The position numbers were made by a program, and so were the translations under genes. Positions 13,525 to 13,527 of a stretch of DNA of 13,527 nt are shown here, piece after piece. The notes under the pieces were generated by a model, which saw only the letters and a list, made by a program, of their open reading frames with translations, ran no database searches and was not told the origin of the DNA. Numbering within the stretch: position 1 is the stretch's first letter; every line of letters starts with the position of its first letter. This DNA is from an uncultured Rhodanobacteraceae bacterium (lineage in GTDB: Bacteria; Pseudomonadota; Gammaproteobacteria; Xanthomonadales; SZUA-5), in the NCBI GenBank assembly GCA_937928755.1, contig CALEZI010000149.1, forward strand, positions 1-13,527, in the 5' to 3' direction.

Positions 13525-13527
13525 CAA

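Overview
The window looks like a stretch of chromosome from a GC-rich gammaproteobacterium, most likely the Xanthomonadales/Lysobacterales group. That placement is an inference. It rests on the high GC content, the style of the S9 peptidase (its CADFACTKTR...RHWDTW insertion), the TPR plus aspartyl/asparaginyl hydroxylase fusion, the DUF4124 lytic transglycosylase, and the REP-type palindromes between genes. There is no rRNA, tRNA, CRISPR array, transposase, integrase or phage gene. Gene order looks like ordinary chromosome rather than an island.

Layout. (1) Positions 52-2187, minus strand: a class I SAM methyltransferase of the MycE-like sugar O-methyltransferase type, followed by a membrane-anchored Ser/Thr kinase whose own promoter can be read in the 78-base gap. 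(2) Positions 2188-2411: divergent intergenic region. (3) Positions 2412-7046, plus strand: a second, unrelated methyltransferase, a repeat-bearing gap of 240 bases, a secreted S9 prolyl-oligopeptidase-family peptidase, and 42 bases later a TPR protein with a C-terminal Fe(II)/2-oxoglutarate aspartyl/asparaginyl beta-hydroxylase domain. (4) Positions 7101-7760, minus: a secreted SLT lytic transglycosylase. (5) Positions 8059-8604, plus: an exported glutathione-peroxidase-family enzyme. (6) Positions 8620-10615, minus: an unrecognised small protein behind a cobalamin-binding radical SAM enzyme with a DUF4080-type C-terminus. (7) Positions 10900-13323, plus: a hybrid sensor histidine kinase with a TPR-like periplasmic sensor and a C-terminal receiver. 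(8) Positions 13324-13527: no gene, but two dense intergenic repeat elements, a REP doublet and a run of four hairpins.

Functionally this is a mixed neighbourhood. The peptidase, transglycosylase and peroxidase are exported, and the Ser/Thr kinase and histidine kinase are membrane signalling proteins. I see no evidence that these genes form one pathway. I do not find a convincing new multi-gene system. The items most worth a second look are the small unrecognised gene at 8620-9042, the possible leaderless start of the radical SAM gene, the TPR-hydroxylase fusion, and the repeat elements at 3423-3567 and 13333-13524.
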